DNA of 64,000 nucleotides from Micromonospora sonchi. GTDB taxonomy: Bacteria > Actinomycetota > Actinomycetes > Mycobacteriales > Micromonosporaceae. Below are positions 34,010-42,846 of this stretch, one piece after another. Made by a program: the position numbers and the translations under genes. The number at the start of each line of letters is the position of its first letter. Position 1 is the first letter of the stretch. Where the stretch lies: assembly GCF_014646235.1 (NCBI RefSeq), contig NZ_BMNB01000031.1:1-64000 (forward strand). Reading direction: 5' to 3'. Under the pieces are notes generated by a model, which was given only the letters and a program-made list of their open reading frames with translations, had not been told where the DNA came from and did not search any database.

Positions 34010-36265
34010 GTGCAGCATCGACGGTCCCGTCAGCACGTGGTCGACATGTGCCGCACGATGCTCGCGCGGGGCTATCTGAAGGCGACCGAGGGCAACGTCT
34101 CGGTCCGCGTCCCCGGCCACCGGCTGTACGCGGTGACCCCGAGCAACTACGACTACGACCGGATGCGGGTCGAGGACGTCTGCCTCGTCGACTTCGACGG
34201 AAAGCATGTGCCCGACGAGTCCGGCGCCGGCCTGAAGCCGTCGATCGAGTGCGGGATGCACGCCAACATCTACCGGGAACGCCCGGACGTCAACGCGATC
34301 GTGCACACCCACCAGCCGTACGCCTCGGCGCTGGCCTTCCTGCGCAGGCCGATCCCGGCACTCACCGACGAGCAGGTGCGCTTCCTCGGCCGGGAGGTGG
34401 CCATCATCGACTACGCCCCGTCGGGCACCTCGTTCCTGGCCCGCAAGGTGCAGAAGAAGGTGGCCGGTGGGGACAACGCGTTCATCCTCGCCAACCACGG
34501 CATCGTGGCGGTGGGCACCGACCCGGACCGGGCGGTGTTCAACATGGCCCTGCTGGAGAAGGTCTCCATCGCGTACCTGCTGGCGTTGACCAGCGAGGCG
34601 GGCAAGGTGCACACCATCCCCACCGCGATCCGAGAGATCGCCTTCGGCAAGCTGCGGGCCGACGAGAAGCGGATCGCCGCGCAGATCACCGAGGCGGTCG
34701 AGCCGGTGCGGGTGCCGGCCGACGAGGACCTGCCCAGCGCCGACGCGACCGCCGCCGCCCAGACCGCAGCCACCGAGACCGCCGACGAGGTCGAGAAGCC
34801 GGGCGCGGAATCCGCCCGGCTCGGGTACGCGATCAGCGAGTACCCGGACGTCGACGACGTGCTGCGTCGGCTGAAGGCGCTGACCGCCCAGCCGGTCCGC
34901 GGGCTGCGCCACGACGCGCTGCTCGACGTGCTGAACTACTTCGACACCAGGTGCCGGGCCAGCAGGGAGATCACCGACCGGGCCAGGCGACGCATCCCCG
35001 GCGGGGTGCAGCACAACCTGGCCTTCAACTATCCGTTCCCGCTCGCGGTCGACCGGGCCGAGGGGGCGTACCTGGTCGACCGGGACGGCAACACCTACAT
35101 CGATTTCCTCCAGGCCGGGGGCCCGACGATCCTGGGCAGCAACTACGGTCCGGTCAACGAGCGGGTCGCCGAGGTGGTCCGGGAATCCGGTCCGGTCACC
35201 GGCCTGTTCCACGAGTACGAACTCAAACTCGCCGAGATCATCCACCGGTTCATGCCGCACGTGGAGATGTACCGGTCCCTGGGTTCCGGCACCGAGGCGG
35301 TGATGGCGGCGGTACGCGGCGCCCGTGCCTTCACCGGCAAGAAAATGGTGATCAAGGTCGGCGGCGCCTACCACGGCTGGTCCGACACGATGGTGTACGG
35401 GCTACGGGTGCCCGGCACGTACCGGATGAACGCCAAGGGCATCCCGTTCGGCGCCACCGCCCGTACCCGCGAGGCGTTCCCGCACGACCTCGGGCAGCTC
35501 AAGCGCAAGCTGATCGAGAACCGGCTGCGCGGCGGCACGGCGGCGGTGATCGTCGAGCCGGTCGGCCCGGAGTCCGGCACCCGGCCGGCACCGCGCGACT
35601 TCAACGCCCGGGTCCGCGAGCTGTGCGACGAGTTCGGGACGCTGCTGATCTTCGACGAGGTGGTCACCGGTTTTCGCCTCGGTCTGGGCGGCGCGGCCGG
35701 GTACTTCGGCGTCACCCCCGACCTGACCGTGCTCGGCAAGGCGGTCTCCGGCGGCTACCCGATGGCCGGTGGCGTCGGCGGCCGGGCCGACGTGATGGCG
35801 GTCTTCGGCTCCGGACTGGACGGCCGCAGCGGCGCGCACATCCAGGTCGGCGGGACGCTGTCGGCCAACCCGCTGTCCTGCGCGGCCGGCTACTTCGCCA
35901 TCGAGGAGATGGCCCGCACGAACGCGCCGGTGATCGCCGGCCGGGCCGGTGACCGGCTCACCCGGGGCCTGCAACGGCTGATCGACTCCTACGGCCTGCC
36001 GTACGTCGCGTACAACCAGGGCTCGATAGTGCACCTGGAGTGCAGCGGCGTGATGCTGCTGGACATGCGCAACCCGGTGAAGCTGCTGAAGGAGAACAAG
36101 GCCCGCAAACGGCTGATGGAGCAGATGGGCGCCGCGTACACCGCGCACGGCGTCATCACCCTGGCCGGCTCCCGGATGTACACCTCGATGGCCGACATCG
36201 ACGAGGTCATCGACGACGCACTGGCCCGGTTCGACCGGGTCTTCGCGCTGGTCGAGGGGGTCTGA
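34010..36265 (+). CDS. Fusion of class II aldolase and class III (GSA-type) aminotransferase
   Basis: 751 residues from GTG 34010 (AGAGGAG 6 bases upstream). Residues 1-225 form a class II aldolase (FucA/AraD) domain: Glu80 in KPSIECGMHA, zinc ligands His99 and His101 (IVHTHQPYA) and His163 (LANHGIVAVG). An Ala/Glu-rich linker (about 232-270) leads to a class III PLP aminotransferase domain (about 320-751) of the glutamate-1-semialdehyde aminomutase branch: VDRDGNTYIDFLQAGGPTIL, GSGTEAVMAA, AYHGWSD, Asp549 in LLIFDEVVTGFR, and the PLP lysine Lys577 in LGKAVSGGYPMAGG. Both active sites look intact. With the FGGY kinase 4 bp downstream it suggests phosphorylation, retro-aldol cleavage and amination or deamination of a sugar-like compound. 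Substrate unknown. Confidence 0.88.
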   Translation: MQHRRSRQHVVDMCRTMLARGYLKATEGNVSVRVPGHRLYAVTPSNYDYDRMRVEDVCLVDFDGKHVPDESGAGLKPSIECGMHANIYRERPDVNAIVHTHQPYASALAFLRRPIPALTDEQVRFLGREVAIIDYAPSGTSFLARKVQKKVAGGDNAFILANHGIVAVGTDPDRAVFNMALLEKVSIAYLLALTSEAGKVHTIPTAIREIAFGKLRADEKRIAAQITEAVEPVRVPADEDLPSADATAAAQTAATETADEVEKPGAESARLGYAISEYPDVDDVLRRLKALTAQPVRGLRHDALLDVLNYFDTRCRASREITDRARRRIPGGVQHNLAFNYPFPLAVDRAEGAYLVDRDGNTYIDFLQAGGPTILGSNYGPVNERVAEVVRESGPVTGLFHEYELKLAEIIHRFMPHVEMYRSLGSGTEAVMAAVRGARAFTGKKMVIKVGGAYHGWSDTMVYGLRVPGTYRMNAKGIPFGATARTREAFPHDLGQLKRKLIENRLRGGTAAVIVEPVGPESGTRPAPRDFNARVRELCDEFGTLLIFDEVVTGFRLGLGGAAGYFGVTPDLTVLGKAVSGGYPMAGGVGGRADVMAVFGSGLDGRSGAHIQVGGTLSANPLSCAAGYFAIEEMARTNAPVIAGRAGDRLTRGLQRLIDSYGLPYVAYNQGSIVHLECSGVMLLDMRNPVKLLKENKARKRLMEQMGAAYTAHGVITLAGSRMYTSMADIDEVIDDALARFDRVFALVEGV

Positions 36266-36269
36266 GCCG

Positions 36270-37883
36270 GTGACCGCCAGCCCGCCGCAGGTGCTCGCGA
36301 TCGACCTGGGCACCTCGGCGATGAAGGCGGCCCTGGTCGCCGCCGACGGCACGGTCACCGGTTGGGCCGAGCGGCCGGTCCCGCTGCGGGTGCTGCCGGG
36401 CGGCGGCGCCGAGCAGGACCCACTCGCCTGGTGGACGGCGCTCGGCGAGGTGACCGTCGAGTTGGGCCGCGCCCATCCCGAACAGCTGCGGGCGGTCGGC
36501 ACGGTCTGCGCCTCCACCCAGGGCGAGGGCACCATCGCGGTGGACGCCGCCGGGGAGCCGCTGACCCCGTGCATCAGTTGGCTGGACATGCGCGGCGCGG
36601 CGCACCTGCGGCGGCAGTTCGGCGGCTTCCCCGCCTACCAGGGCATGTCGCTGCGCCGGATCGCGCGCTGGCTGCGGCTCACCGGCGGGATGCCGTCGCC
36701 CACCGGCAAGGACCCGGCCGCCCACATGCTGTTCGTCCGCGACAGCATGCCGCAGGTGTACGCGCGCACCGCGGCGTTCCTCAACGTGCTCGACTGGATC
36801 AACCTGAAGCTGACCGGGCGGGCGGTGGCCACCGTCGACTCGATCCTGACCTCGTGGGTGACCGACAACCGGCGGCCCGGCGCCATCCGCTACTCCCCCG
36901 CCCTGGTCGCCGACTGCGGCATCGACGCCGACAAGCTGCCGCCGATCGTCGCCTGCACCGACGTGATCGGCACGCTGACCCCGGCCGCCGCCGCGCACCT
37001 GGGGCTGCCGGCCTCGGTCCGGGTGGTCGCCGGGGCGATCGACACCACCGCCGCCGCGATCGGCGCCGGCACCACCGGCGACAACGACCCGCACCTGTAC
37101 GTCGGCACCTCCTCGTGGATCGCGGCCCACGTGCCCCGGAAGAAGACCGACATCTCCGCCGGCATCGCCTCGGTGCCCTGCGCCATCGGCGACCGCTACC
37201 TGATGACCGCCCTCCAGGCCACCGCCGGCGCCAACCTCACCTGGCTCCGCGACAAGATCGTCGAGTACGACGACCCGCTGCTCGGCGCCGGCCAGGTCAG
37301 CCGCGACGAGGGAACGATCTTCGACGCCTTCGACACGATCATCCCGACCGTGCCGCCGGGCGCGGGCGGCGTGCTCTACACCCCCTGGCTGTACGGCGAG
37401 CGAGCCCCGGTGGACGACGCGAACCTGCGCGCCGGCTTCCTCAACATCTCCCTCGACACCACCCGCTCCGAACTGCTGCGGGCCGTCTTCGAGGGGGTCG
37501 CGCTCAACACCCGCTGGCTGGCCGACGCGGTGGACCGGTTCCTCGGCGCCCCGGTCACCTCGCTGGCCATCACCGGCGGCGGCGCGCTGTCGGACTCCTG
37601 GTGCCAGATCTTCGCCGACGTGCTCGGCGTCGAGATCCGGCGCGACGCCCAGCCCCTCGCCGTCAACGCCCGGGGCGCGGGCTGGATCGGCGCGGCCGGC
37701 ACCGGGCTGCTCACCTTCGCCGACGTCCCCGGCCTGATGCGTACCGATCAGGTCTTCGCGCCGAACCCGACCCATCGGGCCACCTACGACGAGATCTTCG
37801 ACGTCTACCGGCAACTGCACCGGCGGCTGGCCCCGGTGTACCGCCGCCTGAACCGCCCCGCATCCTCCTCAACCCGGGCCTGA
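36270..37883 (+). CDS. FGGY-family carbohydrate kinase
   Basis: 537 residues from GTG 36270, 4 bp after the fusion gene. Actin-like ATPase fold: phosphate-1 loop AIDLGTSAMKAALVAADG (about 9-26), VASTQGEG-like substrate loop (VCASTQGEGTIAVD), catalytic Asp in VVAGAIDTTAAAIGAGTTGD, adenosine loop SLAITGGGALSDSWCQIFAD and the final NARGAGWIGAAGTG. It is closest in appearance to the xylulokinase branch, yet its operon partner is an aldolase-aminotransferase fusion, so a different ketose or polyol is likely. It should phosphorylate the pathway substrate before aldol cleavage. Confidence 0.85.
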   Translation: MTASPPQVLAIDLGTSAMKAALVAADGTVTGWAERPVPLRVLPGGGAEQDPLAWWTALGEVTVELGRAHPEQLRAVGTVCASTQGEGTIAVDAAGEPLTPCISWLDMRGAAHLRRQFGGFPAYQGMSLRRIARWLRLTGGMPSPTGKDPAAHMLFVRDSMPQVYARTAAFLNVLDWINLKLTGRAVATVDSILTSWVTDNRRPGAIRYSPALVADCGIDADKLPPIVACTDVIGTLTPAAAAHLGLPASVRVVAGAIDTTAAAIGAGTTGDNDPHLYVGTSSWIAAHVPRKKTDISAGIASVPCAIGDRYLMTALQATAGANLTWLRDKIVEYDDPLLGAGQVSRDEGTIFDAFDTIIPTVPPGAGGVLYTPWLYGERAPVDDANLRAGFLNISLDTTRSELLRAVFEGVALNTRWLADAVDRFLGAPVTSLAITGGGALSDSWCQIFADVLGVEIRRDAQPLAVNARGAGWIGAAGTGLLTFADVPGLMRTDQVFAPNPTHRATYDEIFDVYRQLHRRLAPVYRRLNRPASSSTRA

Positions 37884-38023
37884 CCTCTTCGTCCTGGTCG
37901 TGCTGGTGGTGGGCAAGCGCAGCACGGACCTGTCCGGCTTCGCCGGCCGGGCGCTGACCCGCCCTCCTGGTGGCTCTCCGCCCGTTCCCAACCTGTTGGC
38001 TGCACGGCCGATCAAGTTCCGGT

Positions 38024-38043
38024 AGCCATCGATATGGCTTTTA
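38024..38043 (+). terminator. Possible weak terminator after the kinase operon
   Basis: AGCCAT and ATGGCT arms around CGAT (38024-38039), the right arm running into TTTT. The stem is only six base pairs, but the T-run is unusual in this DNA. An earlier small CCGGC/GCCGG hairpin lies near 37937-37949. Confidence 0.4.
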
Positions 38044-38097
38044 CCCTCCCACCGATGCGACGCTAGGACGTGGCGCCGATCATCAACCGGAGGGTAC

Positions 38098-40008
38098 GTG
38101 CAGGCGATACGTCGAAGGCTTCTCGGAACCTCTTCCGTTGATCGCCGGCAGTCGGACCCGGACCAGGCAGAATCGGAGTTCCAACCCGGCCGCGGGCAAG
38201 GCCGGCTGGCAGCGACCGCTCGTCTGCTGCGTCATGAATGGGTGGTGGCGACATTCGCCGGCGTGGCGCTGGCCGTGCTCCTCACCTGGCCGACCCTGAG
38301 GCATCCCTGGACGACGATTCCGGGCGACATCGGGGATCCCACCTTGCAGGCATGGCAGGTCGCCTGGGCCGGGCACGCCCTGCTCACCGATCCGCTCGGG
38401 CTCTGGCACTCCAACACGTTCTTCCCGGAGTCGTACACCTACGTCTACAGCGACACACTGCTCGGCTACGCTCCCGCCGGTCTGCTGGGCCACGGCGTCG
38501 AGGCGGCCGTGTTCCGCTACAACCTGCTGTTCGTCCTGGCCTACGCACTCGCCTTCGTCGGGGCGTACGCCCTGGTCCGCCAACTGGGCAGTGGCCGGAC
38601 GGCGGCGGCGGTCGCGGGCATCGCCTGGGCCTTCGCGCCGTGGCGGCTTGCCCACAGCGGTCATCTGAACATCCTCTCCATCGGCGGCATCGCGCTGTGC
38701 CTGGCGATGCTGGCCCGTGGCCATGGCTGGTCCCTGCGACACGGTCACCGACCGGCGCTGCACCGCCCAGGGTGGATCGTCGCCGGTTGGCTGGTCGCCG
38801 CGTGGCAGGTGAGTCTCGGCTTCGGGATCGGTCTGCCGCTGGTGTACTTCCTGGCCGGCACCGGGCTGGCGGTGGCCGCGGGCCTCGCCTGGTCCCGGTG
38901 GCGCAACGGCAGGTGGGTGCTGGGCCGCCGGGTGGTGCTGGCGAACCTGATCGGTGGCGCCGTCTTCGGTGGCGTCTGCCTGTGGCTCGCAACCACCTTC
39001 CTGCGGGTGGTGGAGCTGAATCCGCAGGCCCGCCGCGACCTGTCCTGGACCGAGTGGTTCTCCCCACCGCTGCGGGGATACTTCGTCGCGCCCGCGGACT
39101 CGTGGCTGTGGGGTGACTATCACGAAACCGCCCGTGCGGAGTTGTTCTGGCCGCCGGAGATGGCGCTGCTGCCGGGCGTCACGTTGATCGTGCTGGCCGC
39201 TGTCGGGCTGAGCTATTCGGTGTTCCGGGTTCGACACCGCGTCCTGCTCGGGCTCGGTGTGTTGATCACCGGAGCCCTCGGGCTGGGCAGCAATCTCGGC
39301 GATCGGGGCCATCCGGGTTACCTGACCCTGTCGCGACTGCTGCCCGGCTGGGATGCGCTACGCACCCCGGGACGGATGATGGTGTGGACGAGCCTCCTGC
39401 TCGCCGTTCTCGCGGCGGGCGCGATCACCCAGTTCGGCAGGGAACTTTCCCGCCGGGCCACGCCGCTCGACGCGACCGGGAGTCAAGCCGCGGAAACGGC
39501 CCCACCGGCCGCCCCGCCGGCGACGCCACGTCCGCGACCGGCGTGGCCGCGACTGGCCGGGCGCGTCGCTCTCCTGGTGCCCTTGCTGCTGGTCCTCGCC
39601 GAAGGCGTCAACCGGACACCACATCCCACCGTGCCGCCGGCGCCGGCAGCGATCCGGTCGGCCGCCGAGCCGCTGCTGGTCCTGCCCAGCGATGGTCTGG
39701 GCGAACTCCATGTCATGCTCTGGTCCACCGACGGATTCCCCCGCATCGCCAACGGTCTCGCCGCGTTCGTGCCGAACCGGCAGGAGCAGATCCGCTCGAT
39801 GAGCATGTCGTTCCCCGACCCGGGCAGCATCGAGTTCCTCCGGCAGACCGGCATCCGGTCGGTGGTCGTGATGCCGGACCGGCTCGCCGGCACACCCTGG
39901 GACGGCGTCGCCGACCGACCGGTGGAGGGTCTCGGCATCACCCGCGAGGAGGTGCACGGGGTGCTCGTCTACCACCTCGAACCGGGTGGCGGCGAGCAGC
40001 CGCGCTGA
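38098..40008 (+). CDS. Polytopic membrane protein, possible GT-C-type glycosyltransferase
   Basis: 636 residues from GTG 38098 with GGAGGG 6 bases upstream. After a 45-residue cytoplasmic tail come about ten membrane helices; the first extracytoplasmic loop contains PGDIGDPTLQAWQVAWAGHA with Asp residues, as in polyprenyl-phosphate-sugar-dependent GT-C enzymes and YfhO-like proteins, and a soluble C-terminal domain (about 515-636) follows. A GT2 polyprenyl-phosphate sugar synthase-like gene lies 101 bp downstream, which would provide the lipid-linked donor. Acceptor unknown; the GT-C assignment is by layout, not by a decisive motif. Confidence 0.65.
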   Translation: MQAIRRRLLGTSSVDRRQSDPDQAESEFQPGRGQGRLAATARLLRHEWVVATFAGVALAVLLTWPTLRHPWTTIPGDIGDPTLQAWQVAWAGHALLTDPLGLWHSNTFFPESYTYVYSDTLLGYAPAGLLGHGVEAAVFRYNLLFVLAYALAFVGAYALVRQLGSGRTAAAVAGIAWAFAPWRLAHSGHLNILSIGGIALCLAMLARGHGWSLRHGHRPALHRPGWIVAGWLVAAWQVSLGFGIGLPLVYFLAGTGLAVAAGLAWSRWRNGRWVLGRRVVLANLIGGAVFGGVCLWLATTFLRVVELNPQARRDLSWTEWFSPPLRGYFVAPADSWLWGDYHETARAELFWPPEMALLPGVTLIVLAAVGLSYSVFRVRHRVLLGLGVLITGALGLGSNLGDRGHPGYLTLSRLLPGWDALRTPGRMMVWTSLLLAVLAAGAITQFGRELSRRATPLDATGSQAAETAPPAAPPATPRPRPAWPRLAGRVALLVPLLLVLAEGVNRTPHPTVPPAPAAIRSAAEPLLVLPSDGLGELHVMLWSTDGFPRIANGLAAFVPNRQEQIRSMSMSFPDPGSIEFLRQTGIRSVVVMPDRLAGTPWDGVADRPVEGLGITREEVHGVLVYHLEPGGGEQPR

Positions 40009-40109
40009 CCCCCCGATTCACTCGCCCGAGCACGTCGCGGACCCGCCGGCCGTGCTGGCCCGCGCCAGCGGCCGAACGGCCTGGCCGACAAGGCAGATTG
40101 GAGCAGACG

Positions 40110-41114
40110 GTGCGGCTGTCGATAGTGGTGCCGTGCTACAACGAGGAATCGTCCATCGGTCCTCTTCATGCGGCGGTGACCGCCGCCGCCGCGGCGCTGC
40201 CCGACGACGAGGTGGAGATCCTCTTCGTGGACGACGGCAGTACCGACGGCACCCTGGCGGCCCTGCGCGGCCTCGCCGCCCGTGACGCGGCCGTTCGGTA
40301 CGTCTCGTTCAGCCGCAACTTCGGCAAGGAGGCGGCGATGCTCGCGGGCCTGCAGCGCACGAACGGAGACGCGGTCGTCCTGCTCGACGCCGACCTGCAA
40401 CATCCGCCCCACCTGCTGCCCCAGATGGTCGCGCTGCACAAGCAGGGCTACGACCAGGTCGTCGCGTGCCGCGACCGGCAGGGGGAGCCGGCGCTCCGGC
40501 GGATTCCGGCCCGCCTGTTCTACCGGACGGTCAACCGCTGGGTCGATGTCCAGTTGCACGACGGCGCGGGCGACTTCCGACTGCTGTCGCGGGCGGTGGT
40601 GGACGCCCTGCTCTCGCTGCCGGAATACCACCGTTTCTCCAAGGGGCTGTTCTCCTGGGTCGGCTTCAGCACCGTCACGCTGACGTTCCGTCACGAGGCA
40701 CGACAGGCCGGCACCAGCACCTGGAGCTTCGGCAAGCTGGTCAACTACGCCCTGGACGGGATGCTCTCGTTCAACAACAAGCCACTCCGCCTCGCCGTGT
40801 ACGCGGGCCTGCTGCAAACGCTGTTGGCCACCGGCTACGCCGCCTGGGTGATCGTCAACGCGCTGGTCGAGGGCGTGGACATGCCCGGCTACGCGACGCT
40901 GATCAGCGCGGTGATCGGGATGGCTGGAATCCAACTGATGGTGCTCGGCGTGATCGGCGAGTACATCGGACGTATCTACTACGAGAGCAAGCACCGCCCA
41001 CATTTCCTCGTCCGTGAAACCGACAGCCGCCCGACCGGACGCGACCAGTTGACTCGGCCACGGGCACGATCGGACGGCGATTCCCCGACGGCCGAGGTCG
41101 GGACCGTCGCCTGA
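40110..41114 (+). CDS. GT2 glycosyltransferase (DPM1/GtrB-type polyprenyl-phosphate glycosyltransferase)
   Basis: 334 residues from GTG 40110. The catalytic domain (about 1-225) has SIVVPCYNEESSI, the nucleotide motif ILFVDDGSTDGT, VSFSRNFGKEAAMLAGL and the metal motif VVLLDADLQHPPHLLPQM. Two membrane helices follow (about 231-255 and 265-290, ISAVIGMAGIQLMVLGVIGE), then the conserved YIGRIYYESKHRPHFLV. This is the GtrB/DPM1-like layout that moves a sugar from a nucleotide donor to polyprenyl phosphate at the inner membrane face. It probably serves the membrane protein encoded just upstream. Confidence 0.86.
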   Translation: MRLSIVVPCYNEESSIGPLHAAVTAAAAALPDDEVEILFVDDGSTDGTLAALRGLAARDAAVRYVSFSRNFGKEAAMLAGLQRTNGDAVVLLDADLQHPPHLLPQMVALHKQGYDQVVACRDRQGEPALRRIPARLFYRTVNRWVDVQLHDGAGDFRLLSRAVVDALLSLPEYHRFSKGLFSWVGFSTVTLTFRHEARQAGTSTWSFGKLVNYALDGMLSFNNKPLRLAVYAGLLQTLLATGYAAWVIVNALVEGVDMPGYATLISAVIGMAGIQLMVLGVIGEYIGRIYYESKHRPHFLVRETDSRPTGRDQLTRPRARSDGDSPTAEVGTVA

Positions 41115-41133
41115 AGCGCAGACTCGTCAGCCC

Positions 41134-42588
41134 TTAGGAGGTGAGGCGGAACGTCGCGTCGTTGCGTGCCTGGGTGTCGCCGATCGGGTCGAGGCGGAGC
41201 AGGTAGTCGTAGTGCCGGAGGTAGCGATCGGGATAGTTGTACGACTGGAACGACGACCAGGCCGCGTTGCCCAGCCCGGCGACCTGCCGGAACGTGGCGT
41301 CAGCGGCGAAGATCGAGCTGCCGTCGTTGGCCGCCAGCACGAAGTCGAAACCGTAGTGCCGCAGGTAGTAGCCCGGGTGGTTGACGGACTCGAACGACAC
41401 GTACCCGGAGTTGTTGGCCAGGCCGGGCACCACCCGGAACTGGGCGTCCTGGGCGGGGTTGACGTTGGCGTCGATGCGTACGTCGTAGTTGGCGTGCCGC
41501 ACGTACCGGTCCTGGTGGGTGTACGCCTGGATCCGGTTGACGGTGGTGGTGGAGGGCCAGCGGGCGAGCACCCGGCTCTCCTCGGCGGCGGTCAGGTTCA
41601 TGATCGAGCCGTGCCGCTTGCGGCTGGCACCCATGTTGTAGTCGGTGCGGGTCCGGAAGTTGGTGACGCTGCCCAGGTTCGTCGAGGTGATTGGCATGTA
41701 CCCGCGTCCGGTGGCGAACTGGTCCAGGTAGAGCGCCCACTCGTTGCGGCCGTTGAACTGCATCCACATCGGCCCCTCGACGACGTTGCCGCCGCCGGTG
41801 CCGTTGGAGATGCCCAGGTGCGACAGGTTCCCCAGGCTGGTCCAGGACCCGAGGATCGAGTTGCTGGCCTCGATCGGGATGTGCCCGTCGGCTGAGGCCC
41901 GGTAGTAGCGGTAGCCGCCGATGCTGTTGGGCACCTCGATGATCTGGGTATCGATGATGCCCTGGCTGCCGGGACGGTCGATGAACAGCTGCGGGGCGGT
42001 GAAGGTGCGGAAGTCGCTGGTGCGCACGTACCAGATCCGGTTCTTGGTGACGCCGTTGCGCGGTGAGTTCGTCGCCCAGTAGAGCACGTAGTCGCCGGTC
42101 GCCGAGTTGTAGATGGCCTCCGGCGCCCAGGCGTTGCCGGCGCCCGGGATCGCGCCGGCCACGTTGATCAGCCAGGGAGCGGACCAGTTCACCAGGTCAC
42201 GGGACTCCCACACGACCAGCGAGGTGCTGCCCCGGTTCGCCGCGTCGCTCCACGAGGTGCCGCTGGCGATGCGCAGGTCGGTGGCGACGATCCAGTACCG
42301 GTCGCCGGCGGGCGAGCGGACCAGCGCCGGGTCCCGGACGCCGCGCGTGCCGAGCGTGGAGAGCAGCACGGGCGAGCCGTTGTTCAGGTCCCGCCAGGTC
42401 AGCCCGTCGCGGCTGTGCGCGAGGTAGATCTGCTCGCCGTTGGCGGACTCACCGGTGAAGTGGGCCAGCAGATAGCCGGTGAACGGGTCGAGCGCGGCGG
42501 CCTCGGCCCCGGGCGCCTGCGCGGCGGGCAGCAACAGCAGGCAGATCGCGGCGAGCAGCGCGCTCACCCTGGCGGCGACTCTCGGCAT
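41134..42588 (-). CDS. Secreted GH43-like arabinosidase with AbfB module
   Basis: 484 residues from ATG 42588 with GAGGAGAG about 6 bases upstream. A signal peptide ends near AEAAA (about 31). Residues 35-330 form a five-bladed propeller of the GH43/GH32 clan: YLLAHFTGESANGEQIYLAH, GVRDPALVRSPAGDRYWIVA and GNAWAPEAIYNSATGDYVLY, with the propeller acid Asp in VRDPAL and Glu in WAPEAI. Residues about 345-484 are an arabinose-binding AbfB (CBM42) domain with its three repeats (DRYVRHANYDVRID, PGYYLRHYGFDFVL, DRYLRHYDYLLRLD). Probably removes arabinofuranose from xylan or arabinan. A LacI-type operator lies 24 bases upstream. Confidence 0.85.
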   Translation of the reverse strand: MPRVAARVSALLAAICLLLLPAAQAPGAEAAALDPFTGYLLAHFTGESANGEQIYLAHSRDGLTWRDLNNGSPVLLSTLGTRGVRDPALVRSPAGDRYWIVATDLRIASGTSWSDAANRGSTSLVVWESRDLVNWSAPWLINVAGAIPGAGNAWAPEAIYNSATGDYVLYWATNSPRNGVTKNRIWYVRTSDFRTFTAPQLFIDRPGSQGIIDTQIIEVPNSIGGYRYYRASADGHIPIEASNSILGSWTSLGNLSHLGISNGTGGGNVVEGPMWMQFNGRNEWALYLDQFATGRGYMPITSTNLGSVTNFRTRTDYNMGASRKRHGSIMNLTAAEESRVLARWPSTTTVNRIQAYTHQDRYVRHANYDVRIDANVNPAQDAQFRVVPGLANNSGYVSFESVNHPGYYLRHYGFDFVLAANDGSSIFAADATFRQVAGLGNAAWSSFQSYNYPDRYLRHYDYLLRLDPIGDTQARNDATFRLTS

Positions 42589-42611
42589 CGGGCTCTCCTC
42601 ACCGGCGGGGT

Positions 42612-42625
42612 TGTGAGCGCTAACG
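42612..42625. promoter_or_regulatory. LacI-family operator upstream of GH43-AbfB gene
   Basis: TGTGAGCGCTAACG on the plus strand (CGTTAGCGCTCACA on the minus strand) is a near-palindromic LacI-type operator, 24 bases before the start codon and matching the sites at 21797-21871. Its position so close to the gene fits blocking of transcription start or clearance. Confidence 0.7.
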
Positions 42626-42846
42626 TCACCGACGGCGACATCGGCGTTGATCACTGCTTTGGGCTTGTGTCGAAGTGTCGACCGACGACCCCACGCTGTC
42701 AAGGCATCGACGCGAGCACGGCACCTTCCGCCCAACCACGACACGCCGCCGAAGACGGCGTCCTCCGCCTGACCTCGATCCCTTGACACCCCACCCCACC
42801 CCGCTCAACCATCGCAGTGATGATTTTCGATGCTCGGGGGATTTCG

